A stretch of DNA of 64,000 nt from Oligoflexia bacterium (GCA_903895855.1 CAITVN010000121.1:1-64000); one strand, 5' to 3'. Counted from the first letter of the stretch, positions 33,966-43,207 are shown. Numbers and translations are program-made. Notes: generated by a model from the letters alone, not told the origin.

Positions 33966-35320
33966 GTAAGTTGAACACACCTAGCGCATCAGTTTTTGTC
34001 ACCACTTACAATATGCCTGAACACCTGGCTCTTGTACTGGCGGGGCTAGAACGCCAATCATTTACGAATGTCGAAGTCTTCATTTGCGATGATGGTTCAG
34101 ATCATGAAACCCAGAAAATGGTGACCGAGTTTCAATTGCGAGCGCCTTTTCGGGTGTCTCACCTTTGGCAACGAAATCGGGGATTTCGCAAATGCCGAAT
34201 TCTGAATCAGGCTTTAGGCCAAGCTCGCGGCGATTTGTGCATCTTCTTAGACGGTGATTGCATTCCTCATCGGCACTTTTTTCGAGATCACATTGAATCG
34301 TACGCGCCAGGTACTTTTGGTGCCGGGCGAAGGTTTGAAGTTGGGCCAGAATTAGCGAAAACACTGACTGTCTCTAAGATTAGGCACGGCTGGTTAGATT
34401 ACCCGAAGTGGGGCCTTATTCGTAGCGTCTTGAAGAAAGATTCGACGCATCTTCAGCGAACGATGAGAGTTCTCAATCCATTTCTGCGATCAGTATTGCG
34501 GCTCAATCGAGTTATCGACATGAAGGGGTGCAACTATTCGGTGTCGAGATCTGATCTTCTCAAAATTAACGGGTTTGACGAATTTTTTGAAGGGTATGGT
34601 AGAGAAGACACCGACGTTGAAGAGCGATTAAAAAATCTAGGATTAGAGATTCGTTCTCTCAAGGGCATGGCCTTACAGTTTCATGTTTGGCATGCGCGCC
34701 GAGAGTTCACTCCGAAGAATGATACCCTGCTTGACTTAACAAAAGGTCGTGAACTCGTGCGGTGCAAAGCCGGGGTGTTTCAGGAGTTTCTCATTGAAAA
34801 AGCGACTCTAGGTGACTTGATTGAGTTGTGCCGCGTCTACGCTGAATCATGGAAAGCCCATTATGTAGGGTTATTGCCGCAAGATTTTCTTGATTCGCTG
34901 AATGAAGTTTCGGCTCAGTCATTTTTTAGTGACTATTTAACCAAAGCGTCTGAAAACCCCAGTCAGTTCTTAGTTTTGAAGGCAAGTGATAGCCAAAAAG
35001 AAGTGGTAGGGTTCTTGGTAGGGGGGGTTGATCGGTTTGCCCAATTGGGTGGTGGCCCCGATGTGGGTGAAATCATTTCATTTTACACGAGTCCAGAAAT
35101 GCAGCGCAGACACCTCGGAACCCAATTGTTCAACGTAGCGAAAACTTGGTACCTTGAAAACCATTTTTCTAGACTGAGAACTTGGGTTTTACACACAAAT
35201 CCTTCGCGCATGTTTTACGAAAAACTGGGCGGAAAGTTGACCGCCCACACTAAAACACAAGTCGTTGGTGGCCAGACTTGTTTTGATTTGTGCTACGAGT
35301 GGAAGCCTCTTAAATTCTGA
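33962..35320 (+). CDS. Fusion of a family 2 glycosyltransferase with a GNAT acetyltransferase
   Basis: A 452-residue two-domain protein. Residues 8-250 form a GT2 domain: VFVTTYNMPEHLALVLAGLE, ICDDGSD, the metal motif FLDGDC (Asp97, Asp99), GCNYSVSRSDLLKINGFDE and GREDTDVEERL. Residues ~278-450 form a GNAT domain: ATLGDLIELCRVYAESW, EIISFYTSPEMQRRHLGTQL with the acyl-CoA loop R-x-x-x-G-T near 382-387, and NPSRMFYEKLGG. No stop or frameshift separates them. The likely job is transfer of a sugar and N-acylation of the same or a neighbouring residue. It is coupled to the upstream gene by a 4-bp overlap. Confidence 0.87.
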   Translation: MSKLNTPSASVFVTTYNMPEHLALVLAGLERQSFTNVEVFICDDGSDHETQKMVTEFQLRAPFRVSHLWQRNRGFRKCRILNQALGQARGDLCIFLDGDCIPHRHFFRDHIESYAPGTFGAGRRFEVGPELAKTLTVSKIRHGWLDYPKWGLIRSVLKKDSTHLQRTMRVLNPFLRSVLRLNRVIDMKGCNYSVSRSDLLKINGFDEFFEGYGREDTDVEERLKNLGLEIRSLKGMALQFHVWHARREFTPKNDTLLDLTKGRELVRCKAGVFQEFLIEKATLGDLIELCRVYAESWKAHYVGLLPQDFLDSLNEVSAQSFFSDYLTKASENPSQFLVLKASDSQKEVVGFLVGGVDRFAQLGGGPDVGEIISFYTSPEMQRRHLGTQLFNVAKTWYLENHFSRLRTWVLHTNPSRMFYEKLGGKLTAHTKTQVVGGQTCFDLCYEWKPLKF

Positions 35321-35537
35321 TGCGGCCCTTTGCTCAGAAGAATAGGAATTTTTTACTGGATGCTTGCGACCAGTTTCGGGCGATCGCATTGACAAAGTGA
35401 CCACACGGTATCACACCCGAACTGGCTGGTTGAACGCGAGAACCGAACTCTACTACTAGATGAAGTCTATTTTACGGCACAACAGCGAGTAGACTTGCTG
35501 TATCTTTCATTCCGTTTGGTACATCAAGTCAACAATA

Positions 35538-35559
35538 ATTCAACTAACTGAAATCATTC
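35538..35559 (+). promoter_or_regulatory. 22-nt motif shared with the 31440 region
   Basis: CAACTAACTGAAATCATTCA plus AT occurs here and, with two differences, at about 31441-31462 beside the FliA-like promoter. It lies in the 270-bp gap between the convergent GT2-GNAT and ugd genes, which otherwise holds nothing I can name. Function unknown. Confidence 0.3.
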
Positions 35560-35589
35560 AATTTAGTCGGCTAAGTCTGGTGAAAATCT

Positions 35590-36885
35590 TTACCTTCCGA
35601 TACTCACATAACGAAAGCCGAGTTCTTTCATTTGTTTTGGAGCGAAGATGTTTCTTCCATCAAAAACAAGGGGTGACTTGAGAAGTGCTTTCATTCTCTC
35701 GAAGTCAGGATGTCTGAATTCATTCCATTCTGTGACGACCACTAGTGCATCACAACCCTCGATCGCATCGTAGGGAGATTTGCAGAATTGAATCTTGTCG
35801 CCTAAAATAGCTTGCGCTGTTTCGGTGGCCACTGGGTCAAACGCTCTAACCGATGCGCCTTTTTTGAGAAGCTCTTCGATGATACTCAGAGAGGCCGCTT
35901 CTCTCATGTCATCGGTATTTGGCTTGAATGCAAGACCCCAAAGACCAAAGGTCTTCTTTGACAAATTACCTAAAGTTTCTTCCATTCGTTTTACTAGGTG
36001 TTTTTTCTGTCGTGCATTGGCCAGTTCAGCAGCTTTGACAATCTCTAGCTCGACTTCATTTTTCGATCCGGTAGCCATCAATGCTTGAACGTCTTTTGGA
36101 AAACAAGAACCGCCATAACCCACGCCAGCATACAAGAAATGTTTTCCGATGCGAACATCAGTGCCCATGCCCTTGCGAACTTGATCGATGTCGCCGCCCA
36201 CTTTTTCGCAAAGTTGAGCCAACTCATTCATGAAGCTGATTCGGGTGGCTAAGAAGGCGTTACACGCATACTTAGTCATTTCGGCAGAAACGGGGTCCAT
36301 TTGAATGATCGGATTACCTTGGCGCACAAAAGGCGCGTAAAGTTCGGCCATTTTCTTAAATGACTCATCACTTTTTGTTCCGATGACAACGCGATCAGGC
36401 TTTAGAAAATCGTCGATCGCAGAACCTTCCTTTAAAAACTCAGGATTGCTGACCACGTCAAAGCTGTGCTTTGTGAATGGGGCCATCCAGTCAGCAACCA
36501 CACGGTGAGACCCAATGGGAACCGTAGATTTATTGACAACGATCAACGGTCCTTTCATTGATTTCGCAATCGATTCAGCGGCCGATTTTAGGTACTTGAG
36601 ATCAGGCTCGCCTGAAGGAAGCGGGGGGGTGCCCACAGCGAGAAATACAACCTCAGCTTTTGACAAAGCTTCATCGTAAGAAGTGGTGAAGGTTAGCCGA
36701 TTTTCTTCGCTGCACCGAGCGATGATTTCTTCGAGTCCTGGCTCATAAATCGGGATTTCACCTTTATTGAGGCGGTCGATTTTCTTTTGGTCAACGTCAA
36801 GACACGTCACCGTGTTTCCTGAGTCAGCAAAGCAAGCTCCAGCGACCAATCCGACATAACCAGATCCGACTATTGTTATCTTCAT
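35590..36885 (-). CDS. ugd: UDP-glucose 6-dehydrogenase
   Basis: About 431 residues, the full UDP-glucose/GDP-mannose dehydrogenase plan: N-terminal NAD fold MKITIVGSGYVGLVAGACF, central NKSTVPIGS and NPEFLKEGSA, the catalytic cysteine in GYGGSCFPKD, and a C-terminal UDP-binding domain. It makes UDP-glucuronate for surface glycans. The frame continues upstream, but the ATG at 36885 behind GGGAGAAG is the natural start. It faces the other glycan genes on the minus strand. Confidence 0.94.
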   Translation of the reverse strand: MKITIVGSGYVGLVAGACFADSGNTVTCLDVDQKKIDRLNKGEIPIYEPGLEEIIARCSEENRLTFTTSYDEALSKAEVVFLAVGTPPLPSGEPDLKYLKSAAESIAKSMKGPLIVVNKSTVPIGSHRVVADWMAPFTKHSFDVVSNPEFLKEGSAIDDFLKPDRVVIGTKSDESFKKMAELYAPFVRQGNPIIQMDPVSAEMTKYACNAFLATRISFMNELAQLCEKVGGDIDQVRKGMGTDVRIGKHFLYAGVGYGGSCFPKDVQALMATGSKNEVELEIVKAAELANARQKKHLVKRMEETLGNLSKKTFGLWGLAFKPNTDDMREAASLSIIEELLKKGASVRAFDPVATETAQAILGDKIQFCKSPYDAIEGCDALVVVTEWNEFRHPDFERMKALLKSPLVFDGRNIFAPKQMKELGFRYVSIGR

Positions 36886-36932
36886 AATTAAGTCTTCTCC
36901 CAAAAAAATAGCGATTATGCTAGCCTAAATTC

Positions 36933-37706
36933 ATGTCAAAATCGGGTATTTCGGTGACTATTATCACGCTCAATGAAGAGGCGAATATCGAGCGAGCCAT
37001 TGGTAGTGTGGCCTGGGCAGATGAAGTCATCGTGGTTGATTCGGGTAGTACTGACCGAACCCGTGAATTGGCAAAAAAATTAGGGGCGAGGGTTTATTCA
37101 AATCCATGGTTAGGGTATGGTCAGCAGAAAAATTTCGCTCACGAAAAGGCGAAAGAGCAGTGGGTTTTGAATATTGATGCCGACGAAGTGGTGACGTCAG
37201 AGCTTCGAGAAGAAATTTTGTCTCAAATTACCCAAGGTTCGACCAGCGGCTTCAAAATTCCCCGCAAAACATGGTTTCTCAATCGGTGGATCATGCACGG
37301 GGGCTGGTACCCAAACTACTTAATGCGCCTTGCAAAGAAAAGTGATGCGAAGTGGACCGAACCGGCCATTCACGAGGAGTTGCTCGTAAGGGGGGTGATT
37401 GAGAACCTGAAGAACCCATTGCTTCATTACACGTTTGTCGATCTAAAGGATCAGGTGACGCGCAATGTTCGTTACGCGGGTTTAGGAGCCGATCAGTTGA
37501 TTGCCAGCCGCGCACGGCCATCGCTAGTAAAGTTACTTTTGAAGCCCATCGGAAAATTCATAGAAACCTATTTTTTCAAATTGGGTTTCTTAGATGGGCT
37601 GCCGGGTTTTTTCATCTCAATTAACGCTTCTCACAGTATGTTCTTGAAGTACGCCCGGGTTTTCGAGAAGAATTGGAGTCAAGATCATGCGAATACTCAT
37701 CATTGA
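36933..37706 (+). CDS. Family 2 glycosyltransferase (WaaE/KdtX-like)
   Basis: A 257-residue GT2 protein with VTIITLNEEANIERAIGSV, VIVVDSGSTDRT, the metal motif LNIDADEVV and a C-terminal hydrophobic region near 210-235. This is the WaaE/KdtX-like pattern of LPS core beta-1,4-glucosyltransferases. It starts the second glycan operon (36933-41144) divergently from ugd with a 47-bp gap, and overlaps the next gene by 20 bp. Confidence 0.88.
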   Translation: MSKSGISVTIITLNEEANIERAIGSVAWADEVIVVDSGSTDRTRELAKKLGARVYSNPWLGYGQQKNFAHEKAKEQWVLNIDADEVVTSELREEILSQITQGSTSGFKIPRKTWFLNRWIMHGGWYPNYLMRLAKKSDAKWTEPAIHEELLVRGVIENLKNPLLHYTFVDLKDQVTRNVRYAGLGADQLIASRARPSLVKLLLKPIGKFIETYFFKLGFLDGLPGFFISINASHSMFLKYARVFEKNWSQDHANTHH

Positions 37707-38394
37707 TAACAATGTCGACCGCCCCTGGTGGGGAGCTTCAAATCTCAGGTATTACGGAAACCTAATGGCAGGAGCCACTGTCATCACTCGTCGTGGCCCC
37801 CACGATGACTTGCCGAAATTGAAATCCAAACGGCCCCTTCAGTTTGATCGCTTGATCATGTCAGGTTCACGTACCTCATGTCTTGACCAAGCCGACTGGA
37901 TCACGAATCTCGACGATCTTGTGAGAAAAACTCTAGATGACGGCAAACCTATACTTGGGGTTTGCTACGGACATCAAACCCTGGCCCGCGTATTGGGTGG
38001 CCGAGAGTTGTTGAGAAAATCACTCACTTCTGAAGTCGGTTGGACTTTACTGCGCCAAACGTCAGAGTGTGTGTTGACCCAGGGCTTACCCCAAGAATTC
38101 TACTCGTTTTCTTCTCATTTCGAAGAAGTTCATACGTTGCCTGAGGGAACTCAGCACATTCTGTCTTCACAGCGTTGCACGAATCAGGGATTTCAGCTGA
38201 AAGGTCGTCCAGTCTTCGGAATTCAGTTTCACCCCGAGAAAACTCGCGATGAGGCAGTTAATCTATTTAAAGAGATCAATCCGAAAACGCGTCCAGATTT
38301 GAAAGATGCGATTCTTCATTATAATAAGACAGACCAGTTTTACTCGAAAAAGGTGGGCGAAACCATTTTCAGTAATTTTTTGAATTCAAAGTAG
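37687..38394 (+). CDS. Class I glutamine amidotransferase domain protein
   Basis: A 235-residue stand-alone GATase. The nucleophile elbow is GVCYGHQTLARVLGG and the His/Glu pair is in QFHPEKT, so the triad looks complete. It resembles the GATase part of GMP synthase or anthranilate synthase component II without a synthase partner. Position between a glycosyltransferase and a flippase suggests it feeds ammonia to an amidation of a sugar or other envelope precursor; this is inference. MRILIIDNN at 37687 is the start, overlapping the glycosyltransferase by 20 bp. Confidence 0.82.
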   Translation: MRILIIDNNVDRPWWGASNLRYYGNLMAGATVITRRGPHDDLPKLKSKRPLQFDRLIMSGSRTSCLDQADWITNLDDLVRKTLDDGKPILGVCYGHQTLARVLGGRELLRKSLTSEVGWTLLRQTSECVLTQGLPQEFYSFSSHFEEVHTLPEGTQHILSSQRCTNQGFQLKGRPVFGIQFHPEKTRDEAVNLFKEINPKTRPDLKDAILHYNKTDQFYSKKVGETIFSNFLNSK

Positions 38395-38407
38395 GAGTTG
38401 AAAGTTC

Positions 38408-39448
38408 ATGGAAGTAGCCACGCCCTTAGAAGAAGTGTCGACTCAAGACCTTGAAGAGCAGCTTGCGAAGTCTCAAAAGAAAAGTCGAAAATCGCAGTTA
38501 ATCAAGATTGCCGTCATCGTACTGGTTTTTGTATTTTTGGCAAAAAAAGGTCTGGTTTCAGTTGAAGCGACGAAGAAAGCGTTCACTCGGCTTGATCTCT
38601 TGGGCCCTGCTTTTGTGGGTTTGATTTCGCTTAATTTCTTGGCGATCATTCGTTGGCATCTACTTCTTCGTGCCCAGCAATTGATCATTCCTTTTAGTGA
38701 GACCATCAAGCTGGTCTTTATCGGCAATTTTTTCAATTTGGCACTACCCGGGGCCGTGAGTGGCGATTTTGTGAAAGCTTACCTGATAGGCAAGGCCGTT
38801 CAGGGGCGGCGTGGTCTTGCGTTTGGCAGCATTCTTTTTGACCGTGTGACCGGGCTTTCAGCCCTGATCTTTGTTTCTGCGGGTGCTCTCGCTCTGCGAT
38901 TCAACGAGTTTGTGCATTCTAGCTGGTTCTTAGCGATTCGAGTTTCAATCACAACGTTTGCTGTAGGGGTTTTTGTTTTCTACAGTTACTTGTTTCTGGT
39001 TCGTGAAAAACACGATCCGGTCTTAATTTTACTGAAAGTACTGCAGCGAAAGTGGCCCATTTTCATTGGTGTTACCAACACCTATTTGGGTCTCAGGTAT
39101 TACCACAATCACAAACTCACTGTGATCGTAGCTCTTGCTATTTCAATCGTAACCCATTTGTGTGTTTGCTGGGCGATGTCGGTCTTTGTTTTGGCGTTGG
39201 GCGATGACACCTTGAATTTTGTTTCGATTGCGGTGATTGCGCCTTTGGGAATGTTGGTGACGGCTATACCTGTTTTGCCGGCTGGAGTAGGCACTGGGCA
39301 CGCGGCTTATAGTTGGCTATTTCATTTACTCGGCTCTGAAAGAGGCGCCGACGTTTTTAATCTTTTCATATTTACTCAGCTGATTACGGGTGCCATAGGG
39401 GGGGCCGTCTATTTGGCCTATCGAAATCGAGATAAGGTGAAAAAATGA
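38408..39448 (+). CDS. Lysylphosphatidylglycerol synthase TM-region / UPF0104 family membrane protein
   Basis: A 346-residue polytopic protein with about eight hydrophobic segments. It shows the family's LPGAVSGDFVKAYLIGK motif and the later PAGVGTGHAAYSWLF. Members are flippase-like domains found in MprF and in glycan clusters, moving lipids or lipid-linked precursors. The N-terminal ~35 residues are charged. AGGAG precedes the ATG. It overlaps the next gene by 4 bp. Confidence 0.86.
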   Translation: MEVATPLEEVSTQDLEEQLAKSQKKSRKSQLIKIAVIVLVFVFLAKKGLVSVEATKKAFTRLDLLGPAFVGLISLNFLAIIRWHLLLRAQQLIIPFSETIKLVFIGNFFNLALPGAVSGDFVKAYLIGKAVQGRRGLAFGSILFDRVTGLSALIFVSAGALALRFNEFVHSSWFLAIRVSITTFAVGVFVFYSYLFLVREKHDPVLILLKVLQRKWPIFIGVTNTYLGLRYYHNHKLTVIVALAISIVTHLCVCWAMSVFVLALGDDTLNFVSIAVIAPLGMLVTAIPVLPAGVGTGHAAYSWLFHLLGSERGADVFNLFIFTQLITGAIGGAVYLAYRNRDKVKK

Positions 39449-39975
39449 AAAAGGCCCCAAAAGGCGCAAAGAATTCTGAATCTGGCGCAAAAATAAGAAA
39501 GAGCTCTCGGCCCAAGAAAGCGACCCAGCCGAAGAAAGATAGAGCTTTGGTTCTGGGGGCGTCGAAACTCATGTCAGACGCAGAGGTGCTGTTTCAAGAA
39601 GTGATTTCAGACCAAGAGCGCCGCCGCGCTGAAGACTTGTCTGAAGCAAGTCGACCCGTTTTGTGTCGGGCGGTACGAATTGCGGCCGATGCGGCCGATA
39701 TTTATATTCAAGCCGAAGAACTTGAAATAGCGAAAACCGTTCTAGAGAAGTGCTGTGCCCTGGCCTCGGGTTACCGCCTGGGTGCTGAGCTTGAAGCGAC
39801 TTTCTTGGTGTCACTGTCTAAAGTATTTGAACTCATAGGTGATCAGGCTGAGGCTCAGGCTTGTCTTGAAGAGGCCCTAGAGGCTGCTATGAAAGAGAAG
39901 AATGCCCAGCTACGCGCAGCCCTTTCTGCTCAAGTTTCTCGGTCACTGGCTCTGATCTTGCCTAACCGTCGTTAA
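39445..39975 (+). CDS. Small helical (TPR-like) hypothetical protein
   Basis: A 176-residue protein with a ~35-residue Lys-rich head (KKAPKGAKNSESGAKIRK) and two or three helix-turn-helix repeats of TPR size (ADIYIQAEELEIAKTVLEK, VFELIGDQAEAQACLEEAL). Probably a protein-binding scaffold in the cytoplasm. It is coupled on both sides: ATGA with the flippase-like gene, TAATG with the helicase. Confidence 0.68.
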   Translation: MKKAPKGAKNSESGAKIRKSSRPKKATQPKKDRALVLGASKLMSDAEVLFQEVISDQERRRAEDLSEASRPVLCRAVRIAADAADIYIQAEELEIAKTVLEKCCALASGYRLGAELEATFLVSLSKVFELIGDQAEAQACLEEALEAAMKEKNAQLRAALSAQVSRSLALILPNRR

Positions 39976-41144
39976 TGACAATTCAATCAGTTTTGTTGCC
40001 AAGCGCGAAGGGTACTGCCCTACGACCGTTTCAGGCGCGTGCCGTTAATGCCCTACTAAAAGGGTGTAACGTGGTCTGCGTGGCTCCGACTGGCACCGGA
40101 AAAAGTCGAATTTATCAAGAGTACCTCGGCCGAAAACCGAAAAGAGCCATTATCGTTACTCCGTTGAATTCATTGGGTGGTCAGATAGAACGTCAAATGT
40201 GCGCCTTAGCATTTCGCCAAGTCGATATACGCGACTCAGGGTTTGTTACGAGCCTGACCGACACTGAGGTCAGTTCATTTCTGGTTCTCACGCCTGAAAG
40301 GCTTTTTCATGAGGCCAATCAATCGCGCATTGCTGCGTTTGAGCCCGAACTCATCATCATTGATGAAGCCCACTGTATTTTTGATTGGGGAAAATCATTT
40401 CGCCCTCAATTCTCAGAACTCCTTCGTTTGCATGACTGGTTCCCGACAATTCAGAGCCTTTGGTTAAGCGCAACGTTGACCCGTGAAAACCTAGTTCAGT
40501 TGAGAGCTTATCTTGAATCAAGTTTTGCGAACACGCTCGAATTCGAATTGACTCTCGGAATTAGCGACCAGATTGAATTGAGTTTCGTGAATCTCAACTG
40601 GCAAGCTCGACTTAATTTCTTGAAGAACCACTTAATTGGGGCAAACAAGAAAACCTGTGGAATCATCTTTTCTTCTTCGCGGTTGAAGGTCGAAGCCCTT
40701 GCTCAGCGCTTGAAACTGTCTGGAGTCAACTGTCAATTTTTTCACGCAGGCATGAGCATTGAAGAGAAGGCATCAGTACTGAAAAGATTTTCTTCAGGCG
40801 ATATTGAGGTTCTGGTTTCGACGGTCGCCTTCGGTATGGGTATGGATTTTTCAGGCATTGAGTGGGTCGTGCTCTTTGAACCGCTTCATTCAATTGCTTC
40901 AACCGTTCAGGCCTTGGGTCGTTCAGGAAGAGCCAATATTGGCCGCGCTTTTTGTTTTTTTGAAGAGTCAGACTGGCTTTCGCACCGATTCGAATCAGAA
41001 AACGAGAGATGTCGACTCGTTCGACTTTATACCTCATTTCAGTGTAGAAGAGTGCACTTGATGCGCGAACTCTGGGGAGCTGAAAGCGTCAAGTATAGCC
41101 ACTGTCGCGACTTTCACTCAGCGTTTTGCGACAATTGCAAGTAG
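39975..41144 (+). CDS. Shortened RecQ-like DEAH helicase
   Basis: A 389-residue superfamily 2 helicase. Motif I is APTGTGKS, motif II DEAHCIFDWGKSFRP, motif III LSATL, motif V FGMGMDFSG and motif VI QALGRSGR. The FDWGKSFRP stretch is the RecQ-type aromatic-rich loop. After the helicase core, four cysteines (CRRVHLMRELWG... SHCRDFHSAFCDNC) correspond to the RecQ zinc subdomain, and the protein ends one residue after the last Cys. The winged-helix RQC and HRDC domains are missing. DNA unwinding is expected, but strand specificity may differ from RecQ. It is the last gene of a glycan operon. Confidence 0.85.
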   Translation: MTIQSVLLPSAKGTALRPFQARAVNALLKGCNVVCVAPTGTGKSRIYQEYLGRKPKRAIIVTPLNSLGGQIERQMCALAFRQVDIRDSGFVTSLTDTEVSSFLVLTPERLFHEANQSRIAAFEPELIIIDEAHCIFDWGKSFRPQFSELLRLHDWFPTIQSLWLSATLTRENLVQLRAYLESSFANTLEFELTLGISDQIELSFVNLNWQARLNFLKNHLIGANKKTCGIIFSSSRLKVEALAQRLKLSGVNCQFFHAGMSIEEKASVLKRFSSGDIEVLVSTVAFGMGMDFSGIEWVVLFEPLHSIASTVQALGRSGRANIGRAFCFFEESDWLSHRFESENERCRLVRLYTSFQCRRVHLMRELWGAESVKYSHCRDFHSAFCDNCK

Positions 41145-41244
41145 GTATATTTTTTCTACCCCCCCTTGCGCGAAGTGGAGTCCCTGTTATCCTCATATGA
41201 ATAAGCAGTACCAAACGACTTAATAGCGCACTCACGGAGGAGAA

Positions 41245-42453
41245 ATGAGCTTTTTAAAAACGTTAGGATTTGCCGGCATTCTTGTCGGTTTCTTTGGTTT
41301 CTTTGGTTTTACTTCAGATAATGCCTACGCTGTACCACAAGAAAAAGAATGGACCATTCTAGTCTATTTAAACGGACACAATAGCTTGGATTCATTTGGT
41401 CCGATGGATCTCAATGAAATGGAAAAGGTCGGCTCTACCGATCAAGTGAACGTAGTGGTTCAGTGGGCTAGCAGTAGCGCAGAAACAACCAAACGTTTGT
41501 TGGTCAAGAAAGACACCAATAGTTCGACGGTGACTTCTCCGATTGTTGAAAATATGCCAAGAGTCGACATGGGTGACTACAAGTCGCTCATTGCGTTTGT
41601 GCGTTGGGGTGTGGCCAATTATCCTGCGAAACATTATATGATCGATATCTGGAATCATGGCGCCGGCTGGCATCGTGACGGATCGTCATCTGGTGTATTT
41701 AGAGACATCAGTAATGACGATCTCTCTGGACACAAGATCAAGACTGAAGAGCTGGGTTTGGTGTTCGCGCAAATCAAGGGTGATATTGGCCGCAAAATCG
41801 ATATTGTCGGCAGTGACGCTTGTTTGATGGCAATGGCTGAAGTTGCTAGTGAGTACGCAGACAGCGTCGATTTCTCGGTAGGTTCAGAAGATCTTGAGCC
41901 CGGCGAAGGCTGGCCGTATGACACTTGGCTTTCTCGTCTAGTGAAAGCTCCAAAATCGGGTGGGGCCGAAGTTTCAAAAATGCTCGTCGAAGAATATGTG
42001 GCTTCTTATAATGGCGGATCACAAGGAAGTGAAGACGCCACTCTCTCAGCTCTCGATCTCAGTCATCAAGGTGAAATCGAAACAGCTATTGGTGAGCTTG
42101 GTCGAAAAATTCAGGGGTTGAACACCACTGAGCGCGCTGAAGTCGTCAAGATTGGTCAGTCGGCTCAGAAATTCTATTTTGGCGACTACCGAGATTTGGG
42201 TGATTTTATCAATCTTCTTGATCGTTCGAGCTTAGTCGGTTTGAAGAGCGACAGAACCCTTGAAAATCTCAAGGCGGCTTTCAAGTCGTATGTGGTGACA
42301 GGCAAATCGGTAGGTAACTACACTTCGGCATTGGGTGTGAGTTTCTGGATGCCGGGGTCTGCCTCAACCATGTCGACTTATGGCGCTCGCTATCAAAAAT
42401 TGAAGTTCAATCTAGGGTCACATTGGTTTGATGCCCTCGATGCTTTGCTTTGA
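41245..42453 (+). CDS. Exported clostripain-family (C11) cysteine peptidase
   Basis: A 402-residue protein with a signal peptide ending near AYA. The C11 fold is recognised by WTILVYLNGHNSLD, the catalytic His in WNHGAGWH and the catalytic Cys in GSDACLMAMAEV, and later GSEDLEPGEGWPY. Such enzymes cleave after Arg or Lys and act outside the cytoplasm. GGAGGAG immediately precedes the ATG. A strong terminator follows, so the gene is its own transcription unit. Confidence 0.9.
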   Translation: MSFLKTLGFAGILVGFFGFFGFTSDNAYAVPQEKEWTILVYLNGHNSLDSFGPMDLNEMEKVGSTDQVNVVVQWASSSAETTKRLLVKKDTNSSTVTSPIVENMPRVDMGDYKSLIAFVRWGVANYPAKHYMIDIWNHGAGWHRDGSSSGVFRDISNDDLSGHKIKTEELGLVFAQIKGDIGRKIDIVGSDACLMAMAEVASEYADSVDFSVGSEDLEPGEGWPYDTWLSRLVKAPKSGGAEVSKMLVEEYVASYNGGSQGSEDATLSALDLSHQGEIETAIGELGRKIQGLNTTERAEVVKIGQSAQKFYFGDYRDLGDFINLLDRSSLVGLKSDRTLENLKAAFKSYVVTGKSVGNYTSALGVSFWMPGSASTMSTYGARYQKLKFNLGSHWFDALDALL

Positions 42454-42504
42454 GTGCCCGGGATTAGACTAAATACATATAAATAATAGATAAAATCAAA
42501 AAAA

Positions 42505-42538
42505 GGGTATCAGACTTTGAGTCTGGTGCCCTTTTTTT
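42505..42538 (+). terminator. Rho-independent terminator
   Basis: GGGTATCAGAC (42505-42515) pairs with GTCTGGTGCCC (42521-42531) through perfect ends and two G-U pairs, over a 5-nt loop, with seven T after it. It ends the C11 peptidase gene. The stretch 42539-42814 after it has no gene; a small hairpin at 42752-42774 is the only structure I see. Confidence 0.92.
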
Positions 42539-42814
42539 GTCTTGAGAATTTGATTGCACCCAGTGGGTTAACGTCACCAGTGACGCAGGTAATCGGTGAA
42601 CTTATGGCTCTGAAGAAAAGTTTTACAGTGCAATTGGTTGGCGTCAGATTATTGGCCGTTGAATAAAATCAGCTACTTAGTGAAGCATGGCCTGAGTCGG
42701 GCCAGAATCCCGAGTTGGCATCACTCTCGCAATAGTAACTAATCAAGAAGGCGGTCGGAAAACTCCGAAGCCAAAAGCGAAACTCAGAAAAAAAGACGTT
42801 GAAAGGAGGACGAT

Positions 42815-43006
42815 ATGGTTACGAAACTGACAAATAAGGATGGTTTTCAGGTGTGTGACCAAGCGGCGACCTTTCAACCTGAGGCCCCATACGCTTCGCC
42901 AAACGCGGCGGCGGCGTCACTCGATCAATACGACGGTGACTTGAATTGGGCGGTATCAATCGAATTGCTCGATTGGTTTCAAGTGTGGCGAGGTTCTCGT
43001 CAATAA
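42815..43006 (+). CDS. 63-residue hypothetical protein
   Basis: A short ORF with an AAAGGAGG site 7 bases before its ATG, the best argument that it is translated. The product is acidic and soluble (QVCDQAATFQPEAPYAS, DLNWAVSIELLDWF) and ends in a basic tail. No family recognised. The 190 bp between it and the DksA-like gene holds no other gene; the two may be co-transcribed. Confidence 0.5.
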   Translation: MVTKLTNKDGFQVCDQAATFQPEAPYASPNAAAASLDQYDGDLNWAVSIELLDWFQVWRGSRQ

Positions 43007-43207
43007 ATCTTAACCAATGAAAATCGAGTCACTTGGGATCTAGGATGGAACCCAATTTCAATCAAGAGCCTTGCTCTTAGAGCACAAGGATTATCACCTA
43101 AAACGTGAACTCGCAGAATGAATCTGCCGGGGTGCTGAAGGTCAAACCCATCGCCAACTAATAGGCAATCAATAGCCAAATGAGCAGTAAAAGGAGTGCT
43201 GCCAAAC

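Noticed and set aside
42539-42814. Possible riboswitch in the leader of the 63-residue ORF
   Set aside because: Only one short hairpin is visible and no known aptamer consensus could be matched by eye.
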